From positions 124,001-188,000 of the forward strand of contig NZ_PTXN01000009.1 of the NCBI RefSeq assembly GCF_012726345.1: a DNA stretch of 64,000 nucleotides. The letters are read 5' to 3'. The first letter of the stretch is position 1. Every line of letters begins with the position of its first letter. Positions 16,762 to 25,869 of this stretch are shown here, one piece after another. Below the pieces are notes generated by a model. That model made no database searches. It was given only the letters and a program-made list of their open reading frames with translations, and was not told the origin of the DNA. Source of the stretch: Marinomonas sp. UCMA 3892 (GTDB taxonomy: Bacteria > Pseudomonadota > Gammaproteobacteria > Pseudomonadales > Marinomonadaceae). The position numbers and the translations under genes were made by a program.

Positions 16762-18549
16762 TTATTGGTTGTTAACACAGAAGTTACGCCAACCACCAAA
16801 ATGACTGATGTCTTGCGCGTTTTCTATAGCGTAGGATTCACATAAGAAACCTTTAATTTCTTGGCCACTTTCAAGCTCAATTGTGCCAATTGATAATGGA
16901 GCTTTTACATCATTTAAGAAGTCAGCCATTTTATGTTTAGGTAAAGCCCATACCTCCAATTCGATGGCGTAACCCTGTTCGCTTTGCAGCATACCTGGCC
17001 GTGTCGGGGTCATCGATGACAAGTGAAATAAACGATATTTAGGCTTAGTTTTGGCGCTAAACAGGAACTTCGCACCACGATCTGTAAGCTGGTAATTAAG
17101 TGGAAGCGAATTCATATGGGCGCCAACAACCGCGATATTAATGCTCTCAGAAATATCAAGTGCCGCTTGATGTGGCTTAATTGTCTTTTTGACAGCCCAT
17201 AATTTGGTGGTTTGCTCTGTTTGGTAAATTTGAGCCAGCTGATGAATATCAAGATCTTTGCCACTATTCGCGATCAAAGTAATACTGGAAGGCGCACCAT
17301 CATCTTGGCTCAATCCCGGTACGGTAATCGCACACATATCAAGTAAATTGACAAAATTCGTGTACAAACCCAAGCGGCTATTGGCTGCTACAGGTTCTTT
17401 TTCTATCTGCTCAAGTGTTACAAAGCCAGGAATAGATGGGGTACAAATTACATCGATGTTTTTTAATAACTTTGTTATTTGTAAATCCAGCTCTTTTAAT
17501 CGGTACTGAGCATTAAATAAATCAGTAGCGGAGAACTTAGTTGCTTGTGAAACGATAGCGTAAGTCACTGGGTGAAGGGAGCTTGGAGACTGATTAATAA
17601 ATGGACTTAATGCGCTATAACGTTCCGCAACCCAAGGTCCTTCATAAAGCAATTTTGCGACTTCATAAAAAGGTGCAAAATCTATTTCAACAATCTCAGC
17701 ACCAGCTTGTCTCCAGAAGTCGAGCGCTTTTTCGTACGATGACTCTTGAATTTCGTTGTCTAATTCTCTAGTTGCAACACTTGGAACCCCGATTACCATG
17801 CTTTTGATGTCGATTGGGCTTAGCTTGAATGCAAAGTCTTTCGAGTAAGCTTCTTGATCATCGTAAGCCACACAAGACTTGAATACTGTTTGAGCATCTT
17901 CAACAGTCAGAGCAAAAATTGAAATGGTATCTAGTGTTCGGCAAGCAGGTACAACTCCTCGGTTAGACAAACTCCCTAAAGAAGGCTTGAGGCCCACAAT
18001 ATTATTTAAAGCTGCTGGGACTCGGCCAGAACCCGCCGTATCGGTGCCAAGCGAAAATGCCACCTGACCATGAGAAACAGTAACCGCCGAACCTGAACTT
18101 GAGCCACCTGGAACATAGTTTGAGTTAACTGCATTTTTAGGTACAGGATGTGGAGTTCTTACACCCACTAAACCAGTAGCAAACTGATCAAGGTTAGTTT
18201 TACCAATAACAATCGCTCCAGCTTGTTTTAGTAAAGATACAACAAACGCATCTTCCTTTGGGTAATAGGTATAATCGGGACAAGCAGCTGTTGTTGGCAT
18301 ACCAGCTACATCTATGTTGTCTTTTACGGCAAAAGGAATCCCCCACAAAGGCTTGCTTTTAAGGTCAAACTCACCTATTTCAGCGATGGCATCATCTAAT
18401 TTCTGCTGAGTTGCTAAATGAAGATAAATCCCTTCATCACCTGTTTTTTTAATTCTATTTAAAGACTCTTTGATCACATCATGCACACTTACACCTGCAG
18501 TATAAGCATCATGAATAGAATCTATCGTAAAAAGTAAATGACTCAACAT
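16762..18549 (-). CDS. Allophanate-hydrolase-like amidase (AtzF type, two domains)
   Basis: A 595-residue protein. The N-terminal amidase-signature domain (about 1-440) has Lys76 (FAVKDN), the cis-Ser Ser150 (PGGSSSGSA) and the nucleophile Ser174 (TAGSGR). The C-terminal domain (about 470-595) matches the allophanate hydrolase C-domain: VVGAHMNSLPLN, TDRGAKFLF, AIELEVWALP, GTIELESG and GFLCE. That domain in AtzF/DUR1,2-type enzymes completes breakdown of allophanate to CO2 and ammonia. No urea carboxylase is nearby. It is first in the ABC transporter operon (30-base gap) and divergent from a LysR regulator, so it probably acts on the imported compound or its product. The true substrate may be another carbamoyl amide. 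Confidence 0.8.
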   Translation of the reverse strand: MLSHLLFTIDSIHDAYTAGVSVHDVIKESLNRIKKTGDEGIYLHLATQQKLDDAIAEIGEFDLKSKPLWGIPFAVKDNIDVAGMPTTAACPDYTYYPKEDAFVVSLLKQAGAIVIGKTNLDQFATGLVGVRTPHPVPKNAVNSNYVPGGSSSGSAVTVSHGQVAFSLGTDTAGSGRVPAALNNIVGLKPSLGSLSNRGVVPACRTLDTISIFALTVEDAQTVFKSCVAYDDQEAYSKDFAFKLSPIDIKSMVIGVPSVATRELDNEIQESSYEKALDFWRQAGAEIVEIDFAPFYEVAKLLYEGPWVAERYSALSPFINQSPSSLHPVTYAIVSQATKFSATDLFNAQYRLKELDLQITKLLKNIDVICTPSIPGFVTLEQIEKEPVAANSRLGLYTNFVNLLDMCAITVPGLSQDDGAPSSITLIANSGKDLDIHQLAQIYQTEQTTKLWAVKKTIKPHQAALDISESINIAVVGAHMNSLPLNYQLTDRGAKFLFSAKTKPKYRLFHLSSMTPTRPGMLQSEQGYAIELEVWALPKHKMADFLNDVKAPLSIGTIELESGQEIKGFLCESYAIENAQDISHFGGWRNFCVNNQ

Positions 18550-18674
18550 ACAAACATCCAGCTCAAAAATTTAATGTTAAATCTAGTTAATCAATACGCC
18601 GTGAAACTGTATAGTGCTAATATTGCAGACACGTGATGCAAAATATGCACACCTTGTTAATACTGGAAAACAAC

Positions 18675-19568
18675 ATGAAACAACTTATTGACTTTCGATA
18701 TTTTCAAACTATTGCCAAAACAGGCTCAATACGAAAAGCTGCAGACAAGTTATCTATTACTTCAACAGCCCTAAACAGACGAATCATTTCTTTAGAGGAA
18801 GAGGTAGGAGAAAAGCTATTTGAACGTCATTCATCGGGTGTTACCTTGACATCCGCTGGAGAGCTTTTTCTTAGTCATATTCAGAAGCAATTAGCGGATT
18901 TTGAAAGGGTAAAAAGTCAGATTTCAGACTTGCAAGGGGTCAGGCGTGGCCATGTAAATCTTGCATGTAGCCAAGCCTTATTAACTTCTTTTTTTCCACA
19001 ACAAATTGCAACTTTTCGAAAAAAGCACCCTGCTGTGACGTTCAGTGTTTTTCAGCGAGACAGGTTATCTGCAGAGGCATCTTTGCTCGATAATAGCGTT
19101 GATCTTGCTATGATTTTCGAGCCGATTTATATGCCTGAAATGAAAATATTAATGTCGAAAGAACAACAACTTTACGCCATTATGCAAAAGGATCACCCCT
19201 TAGCAAGTAAAGCTGAATTGAGACTAAGCGAATGCTCTGATTACCCTTTAGCCTTACCAAGAAAAGGCATAGGCGTAAGAGAGATAATAGATTTTAAAGC
19301 AAGTCGTAGTGGATTAGATGTTAAGCCTTGCGTCGAATCAGATAGCTTTGAATTTTTACGTAATCACGCTATGAATGAAGGCAGTGTCACCTTCCAAATT
19401 GAAATAGGTATACCGCAAATCCTAGATCAACTTAACTTAACAACCCGCCCTTTATCAAAATCAGATCTTTCAGTTGGATGCATGTACTTGATCCAAAAGA
19501 AAGACCGAATTCTACCTGTAGCAACCGCACTATTCTCAGAGCAATTAATTAACGCTCTATCAGAATAA
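18675..19568 (+). CDS. LysR-family transcriptional regulator
   Basis: A 297-residue LysR regulator. The N-terminal winged HTH reads DFRYFQTIAKTGSIRKAADKL through FERHSSGVTLTSAGE; the effector-binding domain follows (about 90-290). The ATG at 18675 has GGA upstream and fits the family start; a GTG at 18633 would add 14 unconserved residues. It is divergent from the allophanate-hydrolase/ABC operon, the usual arrangement for a LysR activator of its neighbour. The 125-base intergenic region should hold its operator, though I could not single out a convincing T-N11-A box. Confidence 0.88.
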   Translation: MKQLIDFRYFQTIAKTGSIRKAADKLSITSTALNRRIISLEEEVGEKLFERHSSGVTLTSAGELFLSHIQKQLADFERVKSQISDLQGVRRGHVNLACSQALLTSFFPQQIATFRKKHPAVTFSVFQRDRLSAEASLLDNSVDLAMIFEPIYMPEMKILMSKEQQLYAIMQKDHPLASKAELRLSECSDYPLALPRKGIGVREIIDFKASRSGLDVKPCVESDSFEFLRNHAMNEGSVTFQIEIGIPQILDQLNLTTRPLSKSDLSVGCMYLIQKKDRILPVATALFSEQLINALSE

Positions 19569-19666
19569 AATAAGTGTTCGTAGTATCTTTAGGTAAGCTA
19601 TTTAAATTATCAACGGCTATCTCTATACCACTTACACTAATCATTAAGCTCATAAAAAAGAAACAC

Positions 19667-19726
19667 TTAAGTTGCCTTATATAAAAATAGCAACACATAT
19701 GTTTCTATATATTTAAAAGCAACTTA
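19667..19726. promoter_or_regulatory. GTTGC/GCAAC half-sites upstream of the XRE regulator gene
   Basis: TTAAGTTGC (19667-19675), GCAAC (19690-19694) and GCAACTTA (19719-19726) form inverted half-sites just before the hipB-like start. HipB-type antitoxins autorepress through inverted repeats; assigning these to it is inference. Confidence 0.4.
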
Positions 19727-19737
19727 TTAGTTTCCTT

Positions 19738-20085
19738 ATGATAAACCTACTACAACAAATCAAACATCGCCGTTTAGCACTGAAACTCAAGCAGAATGAC
19801 ATGCTAATGCGTATTGGCATTTCTAGGCAGCAATACCAGCGGCTTGAAGCAAAGGGCAACCCAAGACTCGATACGCTTGAACTGATTGCTAAGGGCCTAA
19901 ATAGCGACGTCATGTTGATTCCAAAAGAAAAGCTGAATGCTGTTTTAGCGGCTCTTGAAAGTGATGGTAACAACACATATTTACCGCACAAACAGCCTGA
20001 TCATTCTGATGAACAAAAAAAACTATCGGATGATCCATGGAAAGGATTACTAGAAGATGGAGACGAAAATGACAACGGAAATTAG
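19738..20085 (+). CDS. hipB: HipB-like XRE-family antitoxin/regulator
   Basis: A 115-residue DNA-binding protein. The HTH_3/XRE domain occupies about residues 5-65 (LKLKQNDMLMRIGISRQQYQRLE) and a charged, disordered tail follows. In hipBA modules the antitoxin represses the operon and neutralises the HipA kinase. Here the downstream hipA, which starts in the last 17 bases of this gene (20069), has lost nearly all of its kinase. The antitoxin therefore has no obvious local partner and may persist as a regulator or for HipA copies elsewhere. Confidence 0.78.
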   Translation: MINLLQQIKHRRLALKLKQNDMLMRIGISRQQYQRLEAKGNPRLDTLELIAKGLNSDVMLIPKEKLNAVLAALESDGNNTYLPHKQPDHSDEQKKLSDDPWKGLLEDGDENDNGN

Positions 20086-20258
20086 TGTTCTTAAGTTGAC
20101 GTTACATGGCCATCTAGTGAGGTATTTGGCAGGGGCAAGAAATGGATAACGCCAGAAGTCTTTGGCCAAACGCGCTGAAAGACCTACCTATAAATGAAGA
20201 GCACAAACAACACCTAAAAGCTCATTGGCAAAGACTTCATGAGGACTTTCGGGTTTAA
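20069..20258 (+). pseudogene. hipA: hipA remnant with a large internal deletion
   Basis: The first open frame (20069-20149) gives MTTEISVLKLTLHGHLVRYL and a few more residues, matching the N-terminus of HipA-like kinases, and stops at TAA. A second frame (20142-20258) gives a 38-residue piece (NARSLWPNALKDLPINEEHK) that resembles the extreme C-terminus of the same family. A full HipA is about 420-440 residues, so roughly 1.1 kb of the kinase core is missing. No kinase motif remains. Confidence 0.75.
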
Positions 20259-20408
20259 TATTGTATATGGAAGGCTGCGCAACAACATGAAAATGCAAGT
20301 CTGAAATTGTGGAACAGCCGAAGCTTTTTACATCAAATAGTCGCTAGCACTTATCCGCCCACCTTGTTACAAATTCCACATCGCCCGTACCCTAATGCCC
20401 TATTGATG
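20259..20408. other. Intergenic debris between hipA and a truncated gene
   Basis: A plus-strand frame is open from about 20265 to 20471 without a start codon. Its peptide looks protein-like (STYPPTLLQIPHRPYPNALL), which suggests a decayed gene, but I do not recognise it. Confidence 0.4.
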
Positions 20409-20543
20409 TCACATTACGATAATGCGCCAATTGATCACAACATCAAGAGTACGATCGATCAGCGTTTGTAAATCCTTTTCCAACGCAAAATTACGCTGTT
20501 CAACGGCAGATAACTTATCGCCAGAAATATCGAAAATGGGCAT
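20409..20543 (-). pseudogene. N-terminal remnant of a DUF5655-like protein
   Basis: A 44-codon minus-strand frame begins MPIFDISGDKLSAVEQ and continues FALEKDLQTLIDRTLDVV. From memory this is the usual start of DUF5655-type proteins found beside restriction systems, which normally run several hundred residues. Similarity stops at about residue 38 and the frame ends soon after, so it is a truncated piece. Confidence 0.5.
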
Positions 20544-20604
20544 GCTAGTCTTCCTTTACTTCTGTTCTATTTTTATCTGCGCCCGATTGTTCATCATTTT
20601 AGAT

Positions 20605-21489
20605 TTAATGAGAAGCCCATTTATTAACAACCACAAAGTCACCATGGTCATCTCCTGCCTCATTAAAACTTTTTGATTTAGCCTCAAGCATACTAATCGG
20701 CATAGGTATAATATTTGTTAACTCTTCTCTTTGGGTGTGATCATGGGGCTCTAAAAAGCCACGGTCATAAATTAACCCTCCTTTTACAGTAAAGAGACCG
20801 CGATCATGCATAAATCCAGAACCATTATCATCTACACTGTAAAAGAATAATTTTCTCTCATTAATCATATTAACCATAAATGACTCAAAAGCTGGTTGCA
20901 TAATCCTCCATGCAGAGAGCTTGCCTTCTTTTGCGTAGATATGAAACTCCACATCTGGCTTTTGACAAATTTCCATCATAGCTTTAAGAGTTTTCTTACA
21001 GCCATTATTCGAAATATCAAAGTAAGGGTCATAGAGAGTCACTTTTTCAGCATTAAGTAATAAAGCTCTCGCAGCCAGCGCCAGTGAATCCGCACAGCGA
21101 GGAAACATTGTGGAATAGCTCATATCGTTGTCGGCAATCGACTGGATACTATCTAAATAGATGTTATTTTCACGCATATTTCTATCAATTAATTTATGGA
21201 AAGAGCGTTCAGAGTGACTAACCCAAGCAGCTTCACTCCAGTCTTGATAAGCACCATAGTTACGTCCAAAATTTGATAACAAAATGTCTTTATTAGCCGT
21301 AATCTTCTCAACAAATTGCTTCCGCTCTATCTCATTGCCTGTCAAAGAGTCCAAACAAGATTTAATCCACTTTTTAGGAAAAAGTGAAATTAAAGCCCCT
21401 TTATGAAAACCAAATCTTGCCTCTAGTAAGTTTATATCGTGAATTGAACGAACCTGTTCTGGTGATACAGCAAATTCAAGATGCAACAT
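20605..21489 (-). CDS. PLD-fold-like partner protein of the upstream DUF3696 ATPase
   Basis: A 294-residue protein with no family I can name with certainty. The C-terminal half has features of a phospholipase-D-like fold: a strand ending in LYDPYFD (residues 152-158), a second strand FHIYAKEG (183-189) and an HKD-like element, HDRGLFTVKGGLIYDRGF, starting at His228. The canonical Lys is replaced by Arg230. Such HDR-GG motifs occur in PLD-fold nucleases and their inactive relatives. Its ATG overlaps the ATPase stop by one base (TAATG), so the two are translationally coupled and probably act together. It is the last gene of the restriction operon. Effector or nuclease function is inferred. Confidence 0.55.
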   Translation of the reverse strand: MLHLEFAVSPEQVRSIHDINLLEARFGFHKGALISLFPKKWIKSCLDSLTGNEIERKQFVEKITANKDILLSNFGRNYGAYQDWSEAAWVSHSERSFHKLIDRNMRENNIYLDSIQSIADNDMSYSTMFPRCADSLALAARALLLNAEKVTLYDPYFDISNNGCKKTLKAMMEICQKPDVEFHIYAKEGKLSAWRIMQPAFESFMVNMINERKLFFYSVDDNGSGFMHDRGLFTVKGGLIYDRGFLEPHDHTQREELTNIIPMPISMLEAKSKSFNEAGDDHGDFVVVNKWASH

Positions 21490-22946
21490 TAAAATAGCTC
21501 TCCCACTCTCTCATCGAAGAAGCCATTCGGCCAACGTGTATCAAATTCACCTTCATCCGTGGTTTTTATTGGAATAAAGCGCGTTTTTCCTTCTATCTGT
21601 TCACAGAAAATAATTTGAACATCACTTTTAAAACAGTCATATGACTCATTATCACCTTCAGACGTGTCTCTACGCCGCTTTAATAACCGCAATAATAAAT
21701 GTTCACTGTGGCTCTCTATTAAAAACATTTTATTAGGGTTACTTCGCGTTGCGTTTAGTAACATATCGCCTAAAGCTAACTGCCATTTGGGATGAATATG
21801 GAGCTCAGGTTGCTCGCAAGAGACAATAGAACCGCCTTCCATCGAGGTTGCCACAATAAACGGAAACACCTGCGATATACCGACCCCAATATCCGTTGGC
21901 AATAGGCGAACCCCACTAGCAGTCTCTGTAATAAAAACGCGTTTTTCCAATTGAGGAAATTCGCCAAATTGATCAACCGAAAATTGATAATTGGTGTTCA
22001 AGAAATCAGGGGCTTGAAATACCTTATTAACCCGAGACTGAAGAGCATCATTCCCATAAGCAAACGCATCCCAACCACCTGATCCATCAAACCAACGCTC
22101 TTTTCTGAAGCGTTTGTTTGTGACCGCTGAGCGGTTAGGGATGGTTCTAATTGGACCAATATGAAAAAGTCTTTCGAGTTTCTTGATGAGTATTTTTAGA
22201 GGAGCCAATGATGACTGAGACAACGCCGCTTCACAAAACATCTGAGCTGCCGCTGCGTTGTCTTGAAAAAGGTCTTTCCAATCTAAAGGTGCACTTGATA
22301 AATCTAGCCTTTGGTTAATCCTTGGAAGTGCATCTCTTTGATCTAAAGGGACCGACTCCCAAACTGCCGTTGAGAATAAATTCTCGGCTTTGAAAGACTC
22401 ATCAACCTCCCAATGAGGCAATGGTTCGTAAAATGAAATGACTGGTTGCCGACGCCCTGCTTGCGAGTCAAATCGTATGTATGTTTGACCTTGGCTAAAA
22501 CATTCATATCGACTTACAAAAACAACTTCACGTAGACGGTCCCATTTTAAATCAAGCTCAAACGTAATAGAGCTAACAGCCATGTCTGGAGAAATTTCTA
22601 GCGTGTTTTCAAGCCACCAGCGCTCAGAATCAGAAAGGTAGTCATCAAATACATCATCTTCATTCGTAAAATCTAACGTTGCTCCAAGTGTTATCGTTCC
22701 TGATGATTTTTTGCCATGAACTAAATTATGAAATCCACCAAAGTATAAGGATTCACCAGCGATGGAACTGTATTCGGCGTCTAGGTTCCGTTTTGCCAAT
22801 ACCTCATAAAGATAAAGCATCGCCTGTAAAAGAGTGCTTTTTCCGGTGCTGTTCGCACCAAAAAACAACGTGATTGGTGCAAGGGGAAGTGTTACTTTCT
22901 TATCAATCCCTTTGAATCCACCGACTATTAAAGAGGTAATATTCAT
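21489..22946 (-). CDS. OLD-like AAA ATPase with DUF3696 C-terminus
   Basis: A 485-residue ABC/SMC-type ATPase. Walker A is GANSTGKS (residues 30-37); Walker B is in the EQPELHIHP motif; the switch is in ESHSEHLLLRLLKRR. The C-terminal block (FCEQIEGKTRFIPIKTTDEG to WPNGFFDE) matches DUF3696. ATPases of this kind usually work with an adjacent effector in antiphage systems (OLD, Gabija, Septu, PARIS as analogies). No TOPRIM nuclease is fused here; the partner is the PLD-like protein translated from the overlapping start. It lies 119 bases after hsdS on the same strand and may be co-transcribed with the type I operon. Confidence 0.82.
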   Translation of the reverse strand: MNITSLIVGGFKGIDKKVTLPLAPITLFFGANSTGKSTLLQAMLYLYEVLAKRNLDAEYSSIAGESLYFGGFHNLVHGKKSSGTITLGATLDFTNEDDVFDDYLSDSERWWLENTLEISPDMAVSSITFELDLKWDRLREVVFVSRYECFSQGQTYIRFDSQAGRRQPVISFYEPLPHWEVDESFKAENLFSTAVWESVPLDQRDALPRINQRLDLSSAPLDWKDLFQDNAAAAQMFCEAALSQSSLAPLKILIKKLERLFHIGPIRTIPNRSAVTNKRFRKERWFDGSGGWDAFAYGNDALQSRVNKVFQAPDFLNTNYQFSVDQFGEFPQLEKRVFITETASGVRLLPTDIGVGISQVFPFIVATSMEGGSIVSCEQPELHIHPKWQLALGDMLLNATRSNPNKMFLIESHSEHLLLRLLKRRRDTSEGDNESYDCFKSDVQIIFCEQIEGKTRFIPIKTTDEGEFDTRWPNGFFDERVGELF

Positions 22947-23008
22947 ACGCTTCCTTGTTTTTGTTTCTGAACTATTACTTATTTATAAAAAATAGTGTTT
23001 TTATCTAC

Positions 23009-23036
23009 CTCCCTTGTATAAACAGGACCAAGGGAG
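23009..23036. repeat. 8-bp inverted repeat between hsdS and the ATPase gene
   Basis: CTCCCTTG and CAAGGGAG are separated by 12 bases. In the polycistronic RNA this forms a stable hairpin without a T run, so it is more likely an RNA-processing or attenuation element than a terminator. A second GGAG...CTCC element follows at about 23045-23061. Confidence 0.55.
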
Positions 23037-23065
23037 AAATTAGCAGGGAGTGGGTCTGGCTCCGA

Positions 23066-24250
23066 TTAAAGCCCCCCAGAGAAGGCTTTTTGGCTGAGTA
23101 CAGCTATTTGATTTTTTATTTCATTGGATGAAGATAAACAGTGTTCATTCATAATTGATATATTATCGTAAATATTCTCATACTTTTTCTGGATATTTAA
23201 AGGTGGTATTGGGATCATTAAAGTTCTTATATCATTGAAATTCAGTCCAGCTTTTACAGCTGATTTATTTTTCATTTGAAACTGTTTAACACCTCCGTCC
23301 GAAGACAAATATGCAGATAAGAACCTAGAGTTTATTTTACTCTGATTGACTCGTAAGAGTGCTAAATGCTGATTAATATGACCTCCTGCAATTTCATCAT
23401 TTACTACTGCTGAACGACCTAAGTCAGCGGTAATAGATAATAAAACATCTCCTATCTGAACACGTGTACGTGTAGACTCAGCACCATCAGGGGCGTTTAC
23501 ATAAGCCATATCCTCTAGAAGAAGTCGATTCTTTGATACATTTTGAATCCTTATAAATTTACTTCCTTGATCCGAGTAGTATTGTGCCCATCCACGCGAC
23601 CCGCTAGTTAAAAACTCTAGACAATCTTCTAGTGGCCTTATATCCCACCCCTTGGGATTGGTCACCGGATCACCAAACATATCTAAGAATACGGAACGTA
23701 AAAAATCGTCGGCGAGTTGGATAGCTTGCTGGCGTTTGCGGCGCACACTGTCGGCTTTATCTAAAATCGCGGCGATTCGTTTTTGTTCTTCGAGTGGTGG
23801 TAACGGGATTTCAGTTTCCCTAGCACGACTAATTGTATAAGTACCGACGGTTGCACCACTTGAGTTTTGAATAAACCTTTGTACCGTAGGGCTAGCAATA
23901 GCATATTGAATATATGAAATATCAACATCAATTTTTTTACGAAGTTTTATAACGCTTGCATCTTTAAAATAGAACCTTTCACCTTTTTGCACTGCATAAG
24001 TCAAACCTAAGGTGCCGACGGCAGTGATTAATATATCTCCTTCTTCCGGTGCACCAAACTTCGCTTTGTATTCTTCATACATTGCTTCATCGATGAATAA
24101 ATCATTATCAACTTTTCCTTCTCGTGAAAGCACAGCAATTTCTCTAGCTCGGTAAAAAGGAATACCTTCTTCCCTCCAATCTTTCTGATGAACGCGCTTA
24201 CTTGAAGTAATTTCAAATATGTCCCCTAACTTCACCATCGGCCAACTCAC
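23066..24250 (-). CDS. hsdS: Type I restriction system specificity subunit HsdS
   Basis: A 394-residue specificity subunit with two target-recognition halves (about 1-150 and 200-345). Each is followed by a conserved helical spacer (LPPLEEQKRIAAILDKADSVRRKRQQA, then IPPLNIQKKYENIYDNISIMNE). The first spacer links to the second half through FLRSVFLDMFGDPVTNPKGW. It recognises a bipartite DNA site together with HsdM. Its GTG start overlaps the hsdM stop by 4 bases. The recognition sequence cannot be predicted by eye. Confidence 0.92.
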   Translation of the reverse strand: MSWPMVKLGDIFEITSSKRVHQKDWREEGIPFYRAREIAVLSREGKVDNDLFIDEAMYEEYKAKFGAPEEGDILITAVGTLGLTYAVQKGERFYFKDASVIKLRKKIDVDISYIQYAIASPTVQRFIQNSSGATVGTYTISRARETEIPLPPLEEQKRIAAILDKADSVRRKRQQAIQLADDFLRSVFLDMFGDPVTNPKGWDIRPLEDCLEFLTSGSRGWAQYYSDQGSKFIRIQNVSKNRLLLEDMAYVNAPDGAESTRTRVQIGDVLLSITADLGRSAVVNDEIAGGHINQHLALLRVNQSKINSRFLSAYLSSDGGVKQFQMKNKSAVKAGLNFNDIRTLMIPIPPLNIQKKYENIYDNISIMNEHCLSSSNEIKNQIAVLSQKAFSGGL

Positions 24251-25845
24251 AGCATTCCCTCCAGTTCTTTTAGGTCTGCCATGATGTCGTTTTCCAGCGC
24301 CATGAGTTTGCCAAGGATGACTTTCGGGTCTTCATAATGCTCTTCTTCGTAAACCACTTCTTTGTAGCGGTTGATGGAAAGATCGTATTTGTTGCTGGCG
24401 ATGTCGGCGGCATCGACGACGAAGGCTTTTTGGGTTTTGTTGCCAAACTGCTGCTGTATTTGCTCTGGTGTGGCGTTGTCGAGGACAAGCTGGCGGTAGG
24501 CTTTCCATTTGGCGATGGCGTCTGGCAAATCGTTAGTGCCTTCGCCTTTTAGTGGCGTGCGTTTATCGTCAAGGGATAGGCCATCGGCTTGAAGATCGTA
24601 GAACCAAACCCGCTCGGTGGTGCCGCCTTTGGTAAAAAGTAGAATCGCGGTGCTAACACCGGCGTAGGGTTTAAACACGCCGCTGGGTAGGCTGATAATG
24701 CCTTCGAGCTGGTTGTTCTCAATTAACTCTTTACGTAGCTGCTGGTGAGCGTTAGAAGAACCGAATAACACGCCATCTGGCACGATCACGGCGGCACGGC
24801 CACCCAATTTGAGAGAGCGTAAAATATGCGCCACAAACAACAGCTCGGTCTTTTTGGTTTTCACCATGCTGAGTAATTCTGGGTTGGTGTTGGTTTCGTC
24901 TAAGCTGCCTTTAAAAGGCGGGTTAGCTAGGATCACGTCAAAGAAGTTTTCTTCCTGCTGCGGAAAGTTCTCACGAATGGATTTGTTAAGTGTGTCTTGG
25001 TATAACACATTAGAGCCGTTTACCCCGTGTAGCATCATGTTCATGCTGGACACACGCAACATGGTGGTATCGAAGTCAAAGCCCCAGAACATGTCGTCGC
25101 TGATGTGTTCGCGGTAGTTTTCCAGTAGGTCGCCAGGGTAGTGTTGATTGCCTTCTTCGTCCGCCCAAATATTTTCTGGGCTGGTGTGTTTACGATTCAG
25201 GTATTCCATGGTGCGCGCTAAGAATCCGGCCGTACCACATGACGGATCACAAATGGTGTCCCATGGTTGCGGATCGATAATTTCAATCATAGCGTCGATA
25301 ATATGACGCGGTGTGCGAAACTGGCCGTTGATGCCGGCGGTAGTCAGCTTACTAAGCAAGTACTCGTAGATGTCGCCTTTCACGTCGCTTTGGTTCAGCG
25401 GTAAGGAATCCACCATTTCTAACGCAGCGACCAGCACAGATTCGTTTTTAATTTCAAGATCCGCGTCTTCCATGTAATCACTAATGTGGCCCATGGCTTT
25501 GACTGGGGTATCGTCACCTACTTGGTCTATGTCGGCCACTTGGCCCAGTTTGGAAAAGTAAGGATAGACTTCGTTTTTCAGGTGTTTATGCAGATCCTTC
25601 CCAGATAAGTTTTTGAAGTTTTTCCAACGCAGTAATTGACCTTCTTTGGTGTCCGGAAAAAGACGCACAAAGGCTTTGCCTGTACGGTTGGCTTTACGTT
25701 CTTCCGCTTCTTCCTGCATGTCGAGCATACGGGCAAACATCAGGTAACTGATCTGTTCAATCACGGTCAAAGGGTTAGTAATCCCCCCTGTCCAGAATTT
25801 TTCCCATAGTTTGTCGATGTCGTTACGGATTGGTCCGGTTAGCAT
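24247..25845 (-). CDS. hsdM: Type I restriction system methyltransferase HsdM
   Basis: A 532-residue N6-adenine methyltransferase. An N-terminal HsdM_N helical domain (about 6-145) is followed by the AdoMet motif [10 protein letters not shown] (200-209), the catalytic NPPF (308-311) and a C-terminal coiled region that docks with HsdS. It methylates the HsdS target and is needed for restriction by HsdR. It is co-transcribed with hsdS (4-base overlap) and lies 24 bases after the YhcG-like gene. Confidence 0.95.
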   Translation of the reverse strand: MLTGPIRNDIDKLWEKFWTGGITNPLTVIEQISYLMFARMLDMQEEAEERKANRTGKAFVRLFPDTKEGQLLRWKNFKNLSGKDLHKHLKNEVYPYFSKLGQVADIDQVGDDTPVKAMGHISDYMEDADLEIKNESVLVAALEMVDSLPLNQSDVKGDIYEYLLSKLTTAGINGQFRTPRHIIDAMIEIIDPQPWDTICDPSCGTAGFLARTMEYLNRKHTSPENIWADEEGNQHYPGDLLENYREHISDDMFWGFDFDTTMLRVSSMNMMLHGVNGSNVLYQDTLNKSIRENFPQQEENFFDVILANPPFKGSLDETNTNPELLSMVKTKKTELLFVAHILRSLKLGGRAAVIVPDGVLFGSSNAHQQLRKELIENNQLEGIISLPSGVFKPYAGVSTAILLFTKGGTTERVWFYDLQADGLSLDDKRTPLKGEGTNDLPDAIAKWKAYRQLVLDNATPEQIQQQFGNKTQKAFVVDAADIASNKYDLSINRYKEVVYEEEHYEDPKVILGKLMALENDIMADLKELEGML

Positions 25846-25869
25846 AAGGTCTCTCTTGTATATCGTGTT

